DNA of 15,376 nucleotides, from the NCBI GenBank assembly GCA_913773715.1, contig CAJYHD010000227.1, forward strand, positions 1-15,376, read 5' to 3'. Position 1 is the stretch's first letter. Each line of letters opens with the position of its first letter. The notes under the pieces are model-generated. The model was not told the DNA's origin. It saw only the letters and a program-made list of their open reading frames with translations, and ran no database searches. Source of the DNA: an uncultured Sphingobium sp. (GTDB taxonomy: Bacteria; Pseudomonadota; Alphaproteobacteria; Sphingomonadales; Sphingomonadaceae). The translations under genes were made by a program, and so were the position numbers. This document shows, piece after piece, positions 6,639 through 13,396 of the stretch.

Positions 6639-7205
6639 TCACGTTGACTGCGCAATGTTGTCCAAGCCGCGATGGCAGGCAGCGCCGCCAATGCCGTTCA
6701 TCAACAAAGCCAGCCGTCTTTCCATGGCACGATGCCGGGTTGGTTGCCGATCATGACGCCAATTCGCCGCAACCATCCGACAACCGAGCAGAATGTCGTC
6801 GCCCGAGATATGGTGAGCGATCATGCCTTGATCCTTTGCGCGCTGCAGTGACGGCTCGATCACCGCCACTATTCCGGCCTCGTTATTGTTATGCTCGGGA
6901 TAGTCCGCCATGTCCGGTAGAGCCGACAAGAACTTGTCGTAGACCATCATCATTTCTCCGAAGAGGCGAATGAAGGCCAATGGATCTTCCTCCCGTTGCA
7001 GGATGCTGGACATTTCCTGAAGCTCCTGCGTCAGAACCGCTTCGTAAAGCGATGCCCGGTCGGGAAAATTGCGGTAGAACGTACCGCGCGTGACGCCTGC
7101 TTTCCTGCAGATACGTTCGACCGGAACATCGCCACCTTCGTCCTGCATCAGAATCTTGCCGGCTTGGATAATCTTGCCGCGATTGAATTCCGCGTCCTTG
7201 CGCAT
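6639..7205 (-). CDS. TetR/AcrR-family regulator inside the amidohydrolase cluster
   Basis: A 188-residue TetR protein. The DNA-binding domain starts at the N terminus (RGKIIQAGKILMQDEGGDVPVERI) with the helix-turn-helix at about residues 28-47 (RKAGVTRGTFYRNFPDRASLYEAVL). The C-terminal helical region (about 60-188) would bind an effector, and its Met-rich segment FGEMMMVYDKFLSALPDM suggests a hydrophobic pocket. GAGG sits seven bases before the ATG. It lies between two amidohydrolase genes in the same direction, with gaps of about 100 and 75 bp, so it is probably part of their transcript and their repressor. The TACAC/GTGTA palindrome upstream of the first amidohydrolase is the best candidate operator. 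The effector is most likely the pathway substrate or an intermediate, by analogy with other catabolic TetR proteins. Confidence 0.87.
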   Translation of the reverse strand: MRKDAEFNRGKIIQAGKILMQDEGGDVPVERICRKAGVTRGTFYRNFPDRASLYEAVLTQELQEMSSILQREEDPLAFIRLFGEMMMVYDKFLSALPDMADYPEHNNNEAGIVAVIEPSLQRAKDQGMIAHHISGDDILLGCRMVAANWRHDRQPTRHRAMERRLALLMNGIGGAACHRGLDNIAQST

Positions 7206-7305
7206 CGGTTGCCTCAGCTTAGTCGGGCCTGCGAACTAGCAAGGACCAACGTGGACAGGAAGCCGACGTGGCAAGGGGGCATCCCTGCGGACTGGGCGCT
7301 CGGCG

Positions 7306-8571
7306 CTAACTGACGGGCTCTCCTGCCTTGAATACGGTTTCGACATGCTTGGAACGAACTAGCGCATCGATGGAGTGCATCGGATCGGCAGTGAGCAGTA
7401 TGGCATCCGCCATCATTCCTTCGGCGATCGAACCGGTTCCCTTGGCCAGGCCCAATCTCTCCGCGGCATTGACCGTCGCCGACCGCAGGATCGAAGCGGC
7501 GTCCAGACCGGCTTTGGCGAACAGTTGCAACTCGCGCAGCACCGCCGCAGGCCGGGACATGGCGATTGCGATATCGCTTCCTGCCACAAGCCGAACACCG
7601 CGCTCCGCAAACAGCCGCAGCGTTCGCAGGCTGTAGTCGAGCCTTGCAAGGCCTTCTTCCGACGACACACGCGGAAAGTTATGGTGAAAGAAGGGATTGA
7701 CGCTGGTGATCGCCATTTCGCCGATTGTGATGATCCCATCCTCACGCAGCTGTTCGAGATAGCCGATCGATCCCAGATGACCGATCTGCTCATAGGTCGT
7801 AACGGTAGGGCACCAGAAGACACCATGTTTCGCCATCAACGCGGCTGCTTCTTCGGCCTCGTCGAGACGTTCGGGATGTTCCGGTTGGAAGATATGCTCG
7901 ATACAATCGGCGCCGGCATTGACCGCCTCAACGATATCGTTCTTCGACCGGACGTGGACCATGACCCGCTTTCCGTTCGCGTGTGCCGCCTTGATTACGC
8001 GCGCCAGCGCTTGGCGCGGGAACTTGTCGTTGCCGCCGGGGAGACCGTCATAGATGATCTTGATGAAATCGGTCTTGCCCGCCAGGCTGGACACCATCGT
8101 CTCCACCGGGCTGTCCGGCCGAATTTCCCATGACGAGGTATGGTCGCATGTCATGCAGAGCGGCCAGCCGTTGACACCGGTGAAAACCGGACCGGCGAAA
8201 TAGAAGGAGGGGTAATCGGATTGACGCTCAGCCATATCCGAACGGACGCGGTTCATGACCTCCTCGGGACAGCCAAGATCGACCACGCTGGTGATGCCGC
8301 GCGGAAGGTAAGTCTGAAGCCCCTTCTTGACGCCCGCGACCCGTTCGTCGAAGTCACCGTCGACGCCCATCATCATATGCGTGTGGGATTCCCAAAGTCC
8401 CGGGACCAAAAATTTTCCGGCTCCCTTGATCCGTTCCCCGTTGATCCCGTCCAGCTCTCCGGGACGGGTGATGGCGCCGAAGCGTCTTCCCTCCATCAGA
8501 ATGTCGGCGCTACGCGGCGCGTTGACGCCGTCGATCAGGATGACGTTCTCGATCACAATGGGGCGCTTCAT
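7306..8571 (-). CDS. Metal-dependent amidohydrolase (binuclear, imidazolonepropionase/prolidase-like)
   Basis: A 421-residue amidohydrolase of the binuclear subtype. All expected ligands are present: H63 and H65 in ESHTH, K171 in DFIKIIYDG as the likely carbamylated bridging lysine, H206 in RVMVHVRS, H226 in CIEHIF, and D333 in LVAGSDIAIA. The flanking beta-sandwich is also visible (IENVILIDGVN at the start; GSIAEGMMADAILLTADP near the end). Such enzymes hydrolyse cyclic amides, lactams, dipeptides or related C-N bonds. The ATG at 8571 is chosen because GGGAG lies six bases upstream and the following residues match the family start; an in-frame start at 8628 would add 19 unsupported residues. 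First gene of the cluster running to 4802. No signal peptide is apparent, so it is probably cytoplasmic. Confidence 0.88.
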   Translation of the reverse strand: MKRPIVIENVILIDGVNAPRSADILMEGRRFGAITRPGELDGINGERIKGAGKFLVPGLWESHTHMMMGVDGDFDERVAGVKKGLQTYLPRGITSVVDLGCPEEVMNRVRSDMAERQSDYPSFYFAGPVFTGVNGWPLCMTCDHTSSWEIRPDSPVETMVSSLAGKTDFIKIIYDGLPGGNDKFPRQALARVIKAAHANGKRVMVHVRSKNDIVEAVNAGADCIEHIFQPEHPERLDEAEEAAALMAKHGVFWCPTVTTYEQIGHLGSIGYLEQLREDGIITIGEMAITSVNPFFHHNFPRVSSEEGLARLDYSLRTLRLFAERGVRLVAGSDIAIAMSRPAAVLRELQLFAKAGLDAASILRSATVNAAERLGLAKGTGSIAEGMMADAILLTADPMHSIDALVRSKHVETVFKAGEPVS

Positions 8572-8631
8572 GGATTTCTCCCGCAACAGCGGCATCACGA
8601 CGATCGCGATGCACGCAGACGGGCGCATAAC

Positions 8632-8676
8632 CGTACACTCGTGTATATGTTCCGATAGATTGGACAGCGGTGTACG
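8632..8676. promoter_or_regulatory. TACAC/GTGTA palindrome and third half-site: cluster operator
   Basis: TACACTCGTGTA (8634-8645) has perfect 5-bp arms. A third copy, GTGTACG at 8670-8676, is the exact inverse of CGTACAC at 8632-8638. On the minus strand TATACA (8647-8642) could be a -10 hexamer, so the palindrome overlaps the likely promoter of the amidohydrolase cluster about 70 bases before its ATG. That placement suits repression, most likely by the TetR at 6639-7205. The -35 element is not obvious. Confidence 0.5.
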
Positions 8677-8756
8677 TTTTCCTGCGCTGACCCTTGCGCG
8701 ACGATAACAGTCGTCGCGGTTGAAGGCGGTCTTCGCGATGGGGTGCCGATGCGGCG

Positions 8757-9653
8757 CTACGACGGCGAGAGTTGGCTCCGGAGCCTAGCTGCCATCCAGT
8801 CGGCAAAGGCGCGCACGCGCGGCGCGCGTTCCTTTCCCTTGGGGTAGAGAATGGAAATCGGCGTCGGGGTCGGCGGGTATCCCGTCAGAACCTCCACCAG
8901 CGTGCCGGACGCCAGATCATCCGCGAAGCGCAGGCGCGGCGCCTGGACCAGTCCCAGACCGTGCCTCGCAGCGGCGGCCATTGTATCTGCGGTTCGGACA
9001 GACAAGCGCGCGGGCAGCATGACATCAAGGACTCGCCCCTTGCAGGTGAATTCTAGCGGGATCGGCTGTCCTGTTTGGGACGAGACGAACGCCACCATCA
9101 TATGTCCGTCGAGCGCATCGGGACTTTTCGGGGTGCCGTGACGGTTGAGATAGTCGGGGCTGGCGCAGGTGATCTCATCCACGAACCCAAGTTGCTGTCC
9201 GACCAATCCGCTGTCGCCGAGCGCTCCGGCACGAATGACGCAATCCACGCCCTCGCGGACGAGATCGACGTACCGCTCCCCTTCGCCGAGATGGACGCTT
9301 AATCCGGGATGCTGCGCAAGAAAGTGCGGAAGCGCCGGCAAGAGGAGCAGTCTCGCAAGCGAACCGGCAACGTCCACGCGCACCACGCCCGATATCGCGC
9401 CGGCAGCGTCGCGGTCCGCGGCCTCGAGATCGGCGAGGATCGTCTTGCACCGCCGGTAATAGGCGTCGCCTTCCTGCGTCGGCGCGACATGACGTGTCGT
9501 GCGATGGAGCAGGCGCGTGCCGAGTCGACGCTCCAGCGCCTGCATCGCCGCAGTAGCGGCAGGCCGCGACATCCCCAGGTCCGCGGCCGCGCGACTGAAG
9601 TTGCCCCGCTCCACGATCCGGAGGAACAGAGTGAGTTCGTCGAGGCGGTCCAT
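8757..9653 (-). CDS. LysR-family regulator, divergent from an SDR gene
   Basis: A 298-residue LysR-type regulator. The N-terminal winged helix is canonical (MDRLDELTLFLRIVERGNFSR, then GMSRPAATAAMQALERRLGTRLLHRTTR, residues 1-54), with a linker helix and a periplasmic-binding-like effector domain from about residue 88 (GVVRVDVAGSLARLLLLPAL) to the C terminus (VRAFADWMAARL). The adjacent SDR gene starts 104 bp away in the opposite direction, the classic LysR arrangement in which the protein activates the divergent gene and represses itself. The shared gap holds the 7-bp inverted repeat at 9674-9709. The ATG at 9653 gives the standard family N terminus. The effector is unknown. Downstream 185 bp lead to the amidohydrolase cluster, which could be a second target but shows a different repeat. 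Confidence 0.9.
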   Translation of the reverse strand: MDRLDELTLFLRIVERGNFSRAAADLGMSRPAATAAMQALERRLGTRLLHRTTRHVAPTQEGDAYYRRCKTILADLEAADRDAAGAISGVVRVDVAGSLARLLLLPALPHFLAQHPGLSVHLGEGERYVDLVREGVDCVIRAGALGDSGLVGQQLGFVDEITCASPDYLNRHGTPKSPDALDGHMMVAFVSSQTGQPIPLEFTCKGRVLDVMLPARLSVRTADTMAAAARHGLGLVQAPRLRFADDLASGTLVEVLTGYPPTPTPISILYPKGKERAPRVRAFADWMAARLRSQLSPS

Positions 9654-9673
9654 ACCCGCATTGTTATCCCGAC

Positions 9674-9709
9674 GCGAATAGTCTTGTCACGTTGGCACGC
9701 CTTATTCGC
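9674..9709. promoter_or_regulatory. Inverted repeat in the LysR/SDR divergent promoter
   Basis: GCGAATA (9674-9680) and TATTCGC (9703-9709) are perfect inverted 7-mers 22 bases apart, between the LysR start (9653) and the SDR start (9758). Half-sites about 29 bp apart, near three helical turns, suit tetrameric LysR binding. The spacer does not contain a strong T-N11-A palindrome. Confidence 0.45.
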
Positions 9710-9757
9710 CGGCGAGGAGTCACGATATCGCCCGGTGAAACAATCGGAGTGCCAACC

Positions 9758-10519
9758 ATGTCCATCAGCAGTCCCATCGCCATCGTCACCGGAAGCAGCC
9801 GCGGCATGGGCCGGGATACCGTGATCCGCCTTGCGGAGCGCGGCGTGTCGTCGATCGTGACCTACAACGCGCACCGCGATGAAGCGGACGAGGTCGTGGC
9901 CGCAGTGGAGCGTGCGGGCGCGAAAGCGGTCGCGCTGCCGCTCGATGTCCGTCGAACGGACAGCTTCGCGGGCTTCGTCGACGCGGCGCGATCGGCGATC
10001 GGATCGATGGGCGCCGATCGCTTCGATTACCTCGTGAACAACGCAGGCACGTCATCGACCGCCACGTTGGAAAACGGGACCGAGGCCGAACTCGACGCGC
10101 AGTTCGCCGTCCACTTCAAGGGTCCATTCCTGCTGACCCAAGCCTTGCTGCCACTGATGAATGACGGTGGTCGCATCGTGAACATCTCGTCGGGTCTGGC
10201 ACGCTTCTGCTTTCCCGGCCGCAGTATCTACGGACCGATGAAGGCTGCGGTCGAGACACTCACCCGCTACATGGCGCTGGAACTTGGGCCGCGCGGGATC
10301 GCGGTTAACGTGGTGGCGCCGGGAGCGATCGCTACCGACTTCAGCGGCGGCGTGATGCGCGATAATCCGGAAGCCAACAAGGCCATCGCTTCGCAGACGG
10401 CTTTGGCGCGTGTCGGTGGACCGGAGGACGTTGGGCCGGTGATCGCCGCGCTGCTCAGCGATGAGTTCCGGTGGGTCAACGGCCAGCGAATCGAAGTCGC
10501 AGGTGGGTTCAGACTATGA
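9758..10519 (+). CDS. Short-chain dehydrogenase/reductase (classical SDR)
   Basis: A 253-residue classical SDR. It has the cofactor motif TGSSRGMG (residues 11-18), an acidic DVRR at about 63-66, the structural NNAG at 94-97, the active-site Ser in NISSG (about 145), and Tyr158/Lys162 in IYGPMK, then the family ending DEFRWVNGQRIEVAGG. It reversibly oxidises an alcohol or reduces a ketone with NAD(P)H. The Arg in the glycine loop and TYNAHR after strand 2 lean towards NADP(H). The ATG at 9758 has a CGGAG element about ten bases upstream; the frame runs back to 9692, but those residues do not fit the family. Regulated in all likelihood by the divergent LysR. The substrate cannot be assigned; sugar, steroid and small ketone reductases share this signature. 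Confidence 0.9.
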   Translation: MSISSPIAIVTGSSRGMGRDTVIRLAERGVSSIVTYNAHRDEADEVVAAVERAGAKAVALPLDVRRTDSFAGFVDAARSAIGSMGADRFDYLVNNAGTSSTATLENGTEAELDAQFAVHFKGPFLLTQALLPLMNDGGRIVNISSGLARFCFPGRSIYGPMKAAVETLTRYMALELGPRGIAVNVVAPGAIATDFSGGVMRDNPEANKAIASQTALARVGGPEDVGPVIAALLSDEFRWVNGQRIEVAGGFRL

Positions 10520-10560
10520 CCTACCGGCGGCGGGTAGCACCGAACGCACCGGGCTCCCCG

Positions 10561-11448
10561 TCACGTCGATATATCGCGCAGATGGTCGATAAACACCCTC
10601 AACGGGGCCGGCGGGTGGCGGCGACCGGGATAATATAGCATGTAACGCTCGTCGGCGGGGCACCAGTCCGTCAGAATCGGCCGGAGCACCCCAGCGTCGA
10701 CCTGCGGCGCGACGGCCTGTTCGAGCACATAGGCAATGCCAAGCCCGGCCACCGCTCCCTCGATCATCAACGACATGCGGTCGAGCGTCAGCGCGCCCGG
10801 CACGTCGATGACATGCTCGTCCGCCCCGCGCGCGAATTCCCAGGCATAGCGGTCTCCTCGGGGCATCCGAATGCGGATGCAGCGGTGGTCGAACAGGTCC
10901 CGCGGATGCGCGGGCGTGCCGTGACGACCGAGATAGCCAGGCGCCGCCACTGGCAGGAAGCGCAGCGCTTCGCCGAAGGAAACGCCGATCATGTCGCCGG
11001 GCACCGTCCGCCCGAGCCGGATACCCGCGTCACATCCCTCGGCGACGATGTCGACCAAGCGCTCTTCGTGTCGCAAATCGAGTTCGATTCCGGGATACCG
11101 GGCGAGAAACCCTGGAACGATGTCGGCCAATAGATAGGATGCCGCGGACAGGGGCGCGTTGATCTTCAGATTTCCCGTTACCGTCCCGTCCGATCCGGTG
11201 GTCACGAGCGCGTCGAGTTCCGCGATCAGCGGCGCCACCTGTGTCAGCAGCGCCTGCCCCTCCGACGTCGGTGCCACGCTGCGGGTCGTGCGATGAAACA
11301 GGCGTCGCCCGAGTTTTCGCTCCAGCACCACCACCGCATGACTGAGCGTCGATGGCGCAACGTCCATCTCGCGCGCCGTCCTGCGAAAGCTGCCACTCGC
11401 CGCGATCGCGAGCGCAATACGCCATTCGTGCAACGTCGGTTCAGACAT
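10561..11448 (-). CDS. Second LysR-family regulator, divergent from another SDR gene
   Basis: A 295-residue LysR-type protein with N-terminal helix-turn-helix (HEWRIALAIAASGSFRR, then DVAPSTLSHAVVVLERKLGRRL) and FHRTTRSVAPTSEG. The effector domain runs from about residue 88 (GNLKINAPLSAASYLLADIVPGF) to the end. The ATG at 11448 matches the family N terminus; the frame stays open to 11556, but that extension would cross the divergent promoter and has no family resemblance. A 19-bp palindrome lies one base upstream of the start codon, so the protein probably binds its own leader and the neighbouring SDR promoter. It converges on the SDR at 9758-10519 with only 41 bp between stops. Its relation to the first LysR is that of a family member, not a recent duplicate. 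Confidence 0.9.
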   Translation of the reverse strand: MSEPTLHEWRIALAIAASGSFRRTAREMDVAPSTLSHAVVVLERKLGRRLFHRTTRSVAPTSEGQALLTQVAPLIAELDALVTTGSDGTVTGNLKINAPLSAASYLLADIVPGFLARYPGIELDLRHEERLVDIVAEGCDAGIRLGRTVPGDMIGVSFGEALRFLPVAAPGYLGRHGTPAHPRDLFDHRCIRIRMPRGDRYAWEFARGADEHVIDVPGALTLDRMSLMIEGAVAGLGIAYVLEQAVAPQVDAGVLRPILTDWCPADERYMLYYPGRRHPPAPLRVFIDHLRDIST

Positions 11449-11467
11449 TGTTCGATCGTATCGAACA
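11449..11467. promoter_or_regulatory. 19-bp palindromic LysR operator candidate
   Basis: TGTTCGAT-CGT-ATCGAACA has perfect 8-bp arms around a 3-nt centre. Its core fits the LysR T-N11-A rule (T at 11452, A at 11464). It lies immediately before the LysR ATG and about 83 bases before the divergent SDR ATG, which points to autorepression plus control of the SDR. Confidence 0.6.
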
Positions 11468-11549
11468 TGCCGTGGGATGACCATGCTATTCAGCCGATCG
11501 GCGTGAACAGCCAGATAGGGCTTCCATTCGACGGACGAAGGACAAGCAA

Positions 11550-12395
11550 ATGGCAAAATCCTGGCTTATTACCGGCGCCAACTCCGGTTTCGGCAGGCTG
11601 ATGACGGAGGCGTTGCTCGCGCGCGGCGACAACGTCGCGGCGCTGGCGCGCCGCCCCGAAACGCTGGCGGCGCTGGCTCCGCGCGATACCGCAGGCAGGT
11701 TCGTCCCCTTGCGATTCGACCTGACGGACGAGGTGACGATCGACGACGCCGTCGTACGGACGTTCGTTGCATTGGGCCATGTCGACGTCATCGTCAGCAA
11801 CGCGGGCTACGGAACGTTCGGCGCGGCTGAGGAACTGTCACCGGAGCAGATCCGGCGCCAGATCGACACCAATCTGATCGGCACGATTCTGTTCGTCCGT
11901 GCGGTCCTGCCGCATCTGCGCCGGCAGGGCGGCGGCAGGATCATCCAGGTGTCGTCCGAAGGCGGCCGAATCGCCTATCCCGGCTTTTCGGCCTATCACG
12001 CCAGCAAATGGGGACAGGAAGGCTTCATCGAAGCCGTTGCGCAGGAGGTCGCACCGTTCGGGATCGGAATGTCGCTAGTCGAGCCTGGGCCGACCGGCAC
12101 CAATTTCTTGGGCGGCATCGACATGGGAGTATCGCGCACCGACTATGCGACAAGCCCCGTCGCCCGGCTGCGCGCCGCGCTGGAAGACGGCGGGTTCGAC
12201 GTCCCCTACGGCGACCCTGCCCTGATCGCGCGCGCGATCATCGACCTCGCCGACGCGCCAGACCTGCCGCTGCGCGTGCCGCTGGGGAGCGTCGCGTGGG
12301 ACAATATCGACCGCGCGATGCGCGATCGCCTCGCGCTGCTGTCGACACAGAAGGCGGCGGCCTATGCCTGCGACACGCAGGGGGTAACATCGTGA
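11550..12395 (+). CDS. SDR-family oxidoreductase
   Basis: A 281-residue SDR with cofactor motif TGANSGFG (8-15), ALARRP after strand 2 (Arg pair, NADP-like), DLTD at 57-60, SNAG at 83-86 in place of the more common NNAG, catalytic Ser in QVSSEGG (about 135-136), and Tyr149/Lys153 in AYHASK. The segment VEPGPTGTNF follows, as in the family of ketoreductase-like SDRs with C-terminal extensions. AAGGA lies seven bases upstream of the ATG. It is divergent from the second LysR across 101 bp containing the 19-bp palindrome. The last ~60 residues (PDLPLRVPLGSVAWDNIDRAMRDRL) form the longer tail typical of this subgroup. Substrate unknown. Complete, with all catalytic residues present. Confidence 0.9.
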   Translation: MAKSWLITGANSGFGRLMTEALLARGDNVAALARRPETLAALAPRDTAGRFVPLRFDLTDEVTIDDAVVRTFVALGHVDVIVSNAGYGTFGAAEELSPEQIRRQIDTNLIGTILFVRAVLPHLRRQGGGRIIQVSSEGGRIAYPGFSAYHASKWGQEGFIEAVAQEVAPFGIGMSLVEPGPTGTNFLGGIDMGVSRTDYATSPVARLRAALEDGGFDVPYGDPALIARAIIDLADAPDLPLRVPLGSVAWDNIDRAMRDRLALLSTQKAAAYACDTQGVTS

Positions 12396-12401
12396 GCGCA
12401 T

Positions 12402-12698
12402 ATGAGGGAAGCCGTCACGGGCCGCATTCCGGCAGCGACAGTACTGTTGCGTGCGCAGTCGGCCATGGCCGACGCTGCCACCCAAAACGCTTCGGTCGGC
12501 TGAACCGACAAGAGCGATCCCGCCAGCGCGCAGCCGGCACTGCTCCGCACCGGCGGGGACGGCGTCGCGCGCGAACACCGCGCTGCATTGGCCGACGACT
12601 TCCATTCCGATTTACGGTTCGTTGGATCGGGAAGCGAGCGGCCGGTAAATCGATCTCCGGTCTTCGCGGCGAGCCTAGCTTTTAGCGCCGTAGCGTAG
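12402..12698 (+). pseudogene. Possible decayed small ORF after the SDR, interrupted by TGA
   Basis: Seven bases after the SDR stop an ATG opens a 33-codon frame with GC-rich third positions (starting MREAVTGRIPAATVLLRAQ) ending at TGA 12501-12503. The same frame then stays open for another 64 codons (TDKSDPASAQPALLRTGG and onward) to 12698, running into the TetR gene. I recognise no family. Because long open frames arise by chance in GC-rich DNA and the opposite strand is also open here, this is weak evidence. If not coding, the 279 bp are simply the convergent spacer between the SDR and TetR genes; a small hairpin GTCGG-CTGAA-CCGAC (12495-12509) is the only other structure I see. Confidence 0.2.
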
Positions 12699-13313
12699 CC
12701 CATCCAGCAGCAGCATGACCATTCGTTCGGTGTGCGCTGCGCCATCGTCCCCGGACGCCACGGCGAGGTTGCCGATCGCCCGCAGCAGATCATAGGGCGC
12801 AATATCGGCACGGATTTCACCGCTTTGCACGGCTGCATCGAGCAGCATCGCTAAAGCGGGCTCGAAACGCTTGCGAAAGTAGTCGGGCAAGGTGGCGAAC
12901 GCCGGATCGCCGGAACGGAGCGCCGCCGCCAGTCCTTGCTTGGTGGCGAGGAAGCGAGTGTAGCGCATCAGCCAGCTGGCCAGAGCTTCGGCCGGATCGT
13001 ACTCGGCCGAAAGCTGCCGTGCTGCATCGGCACAGGCATCGACCTCGCGACGGAACACCGCCGCCACCAAATCGGCACGTGTAGGGAAACGCCGATAGAG
13101 CGTACCCAGCCCGACACCTGCTTGCGTCGCGATCTCGCGGATCGGCGCATCGACGCCTGAACGGGCGAACACGATCTTGGCAGCTTCCAGAACCGCTTCC
13201 TCGTTACGGCGAGCATCGGCGCGCATTCGCGGCGCGAGTGCCTCCTCGCTGCTGGGAGCTGGGGACGCGACATCGACCGCCTTCCGCAATTTGGCTGCTG
13301 CCATCTTTTGCAT
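12675..13313 (-). CDS. TetR/AcrR-family regulator, divergent from alpha/beta hydrolase
   Basis: A 212-residue TetR protein. After a ~30-residue N-terminal extension rich in Ala and Pro comes the DNA-binding domain (RRNEEAVLEAAKIVFARSG, then the helix-turn-helix REIATQAGVGLGTLYRRFPTRADLVAAVF at about 58-87) and an effector domain of nine or so helices. The start at 13313 is the longest plausible; ATGs at 13304 and 13226 also fit, and the last (MRADARRNEEAV) gives the more typical family N terminus. Two perfect 17-bp palindromes fill the 83-bp gap to the hydrolase gene, making autorepression and repression of the hydrolase-SDR pair very likely. Its inducer may be a substrate of those enzymes; this is inference from arrangement. 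Confidence 0.9.
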   Translation of the reverse strand: MQKMAAAKLRKAVDVASPAPSSEEALAPRMRADARRNEEAVLEAAKIVFARSGVDAPIREIATQAGVGLGTLYRRFPTRADLVAAVFRREVDACADAARQLSAEYDPAEALASWLMRYTRFLATKQGLAAALRSGDPAFATLPDYFRKRFEPALAMLLDAAVQSGEIRADIAPYDLLRAIGNLAVASGDDGAAHTERMVMLLLDGLRYGAKS

Positions 13314-13326
13314 TTACCCTTGATAA

Positions 13327-13343
13327 ACGGATCATTGATCCGT
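13327..13343. promoter_or_regulatory. TetR operator copy 1 (17-bp perfect palindrome)
   Basis: ACGGATCATTGATCCGT is perfectly symmetric about its centre at 13335, 14 bases from the TetR ATG. It shares the CGGATCA/TGATCCG arms with the second copy, 27 bp away centre to centre. Confidence 0.75.
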
Positions 13344-13353
13344 ATTTGGTGTT

Positions 13354-13370
13354 GCGGATCAATGATCCGC
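13354..13370. promoter_or_regulatory. TetR operator copy 2 (17-bp perfect palindrome)
   Basis: GCGGATCAATGATCCGC is perfectly symmetric about its centre at 13362. It lies 27 bases before the hydrolase ATG and just before its GGGAGG ribosome site, so bound repressor would block the hydrolase promoter or its early transcript. Confidence 0.75.
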
Positions 13371-13396
13371 TTACCAGTTGGGAGGTACCCCGTCTC

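Noticed and set aside
10521..10537. CTACC/GGTAG hairpin in the 41-bp convergent gap between SDR and LysR
   Set aside because: Five-bp stem with 7-nt loop and no T-run; indistinguishable from chance.
12008..12685. 225-codon plus-strand frame overlapping the second SDR
   Set aside because: Arg-rich composition typical of a shifted reading of GC-rich coding DNA; the SDR frame has all family motifs.
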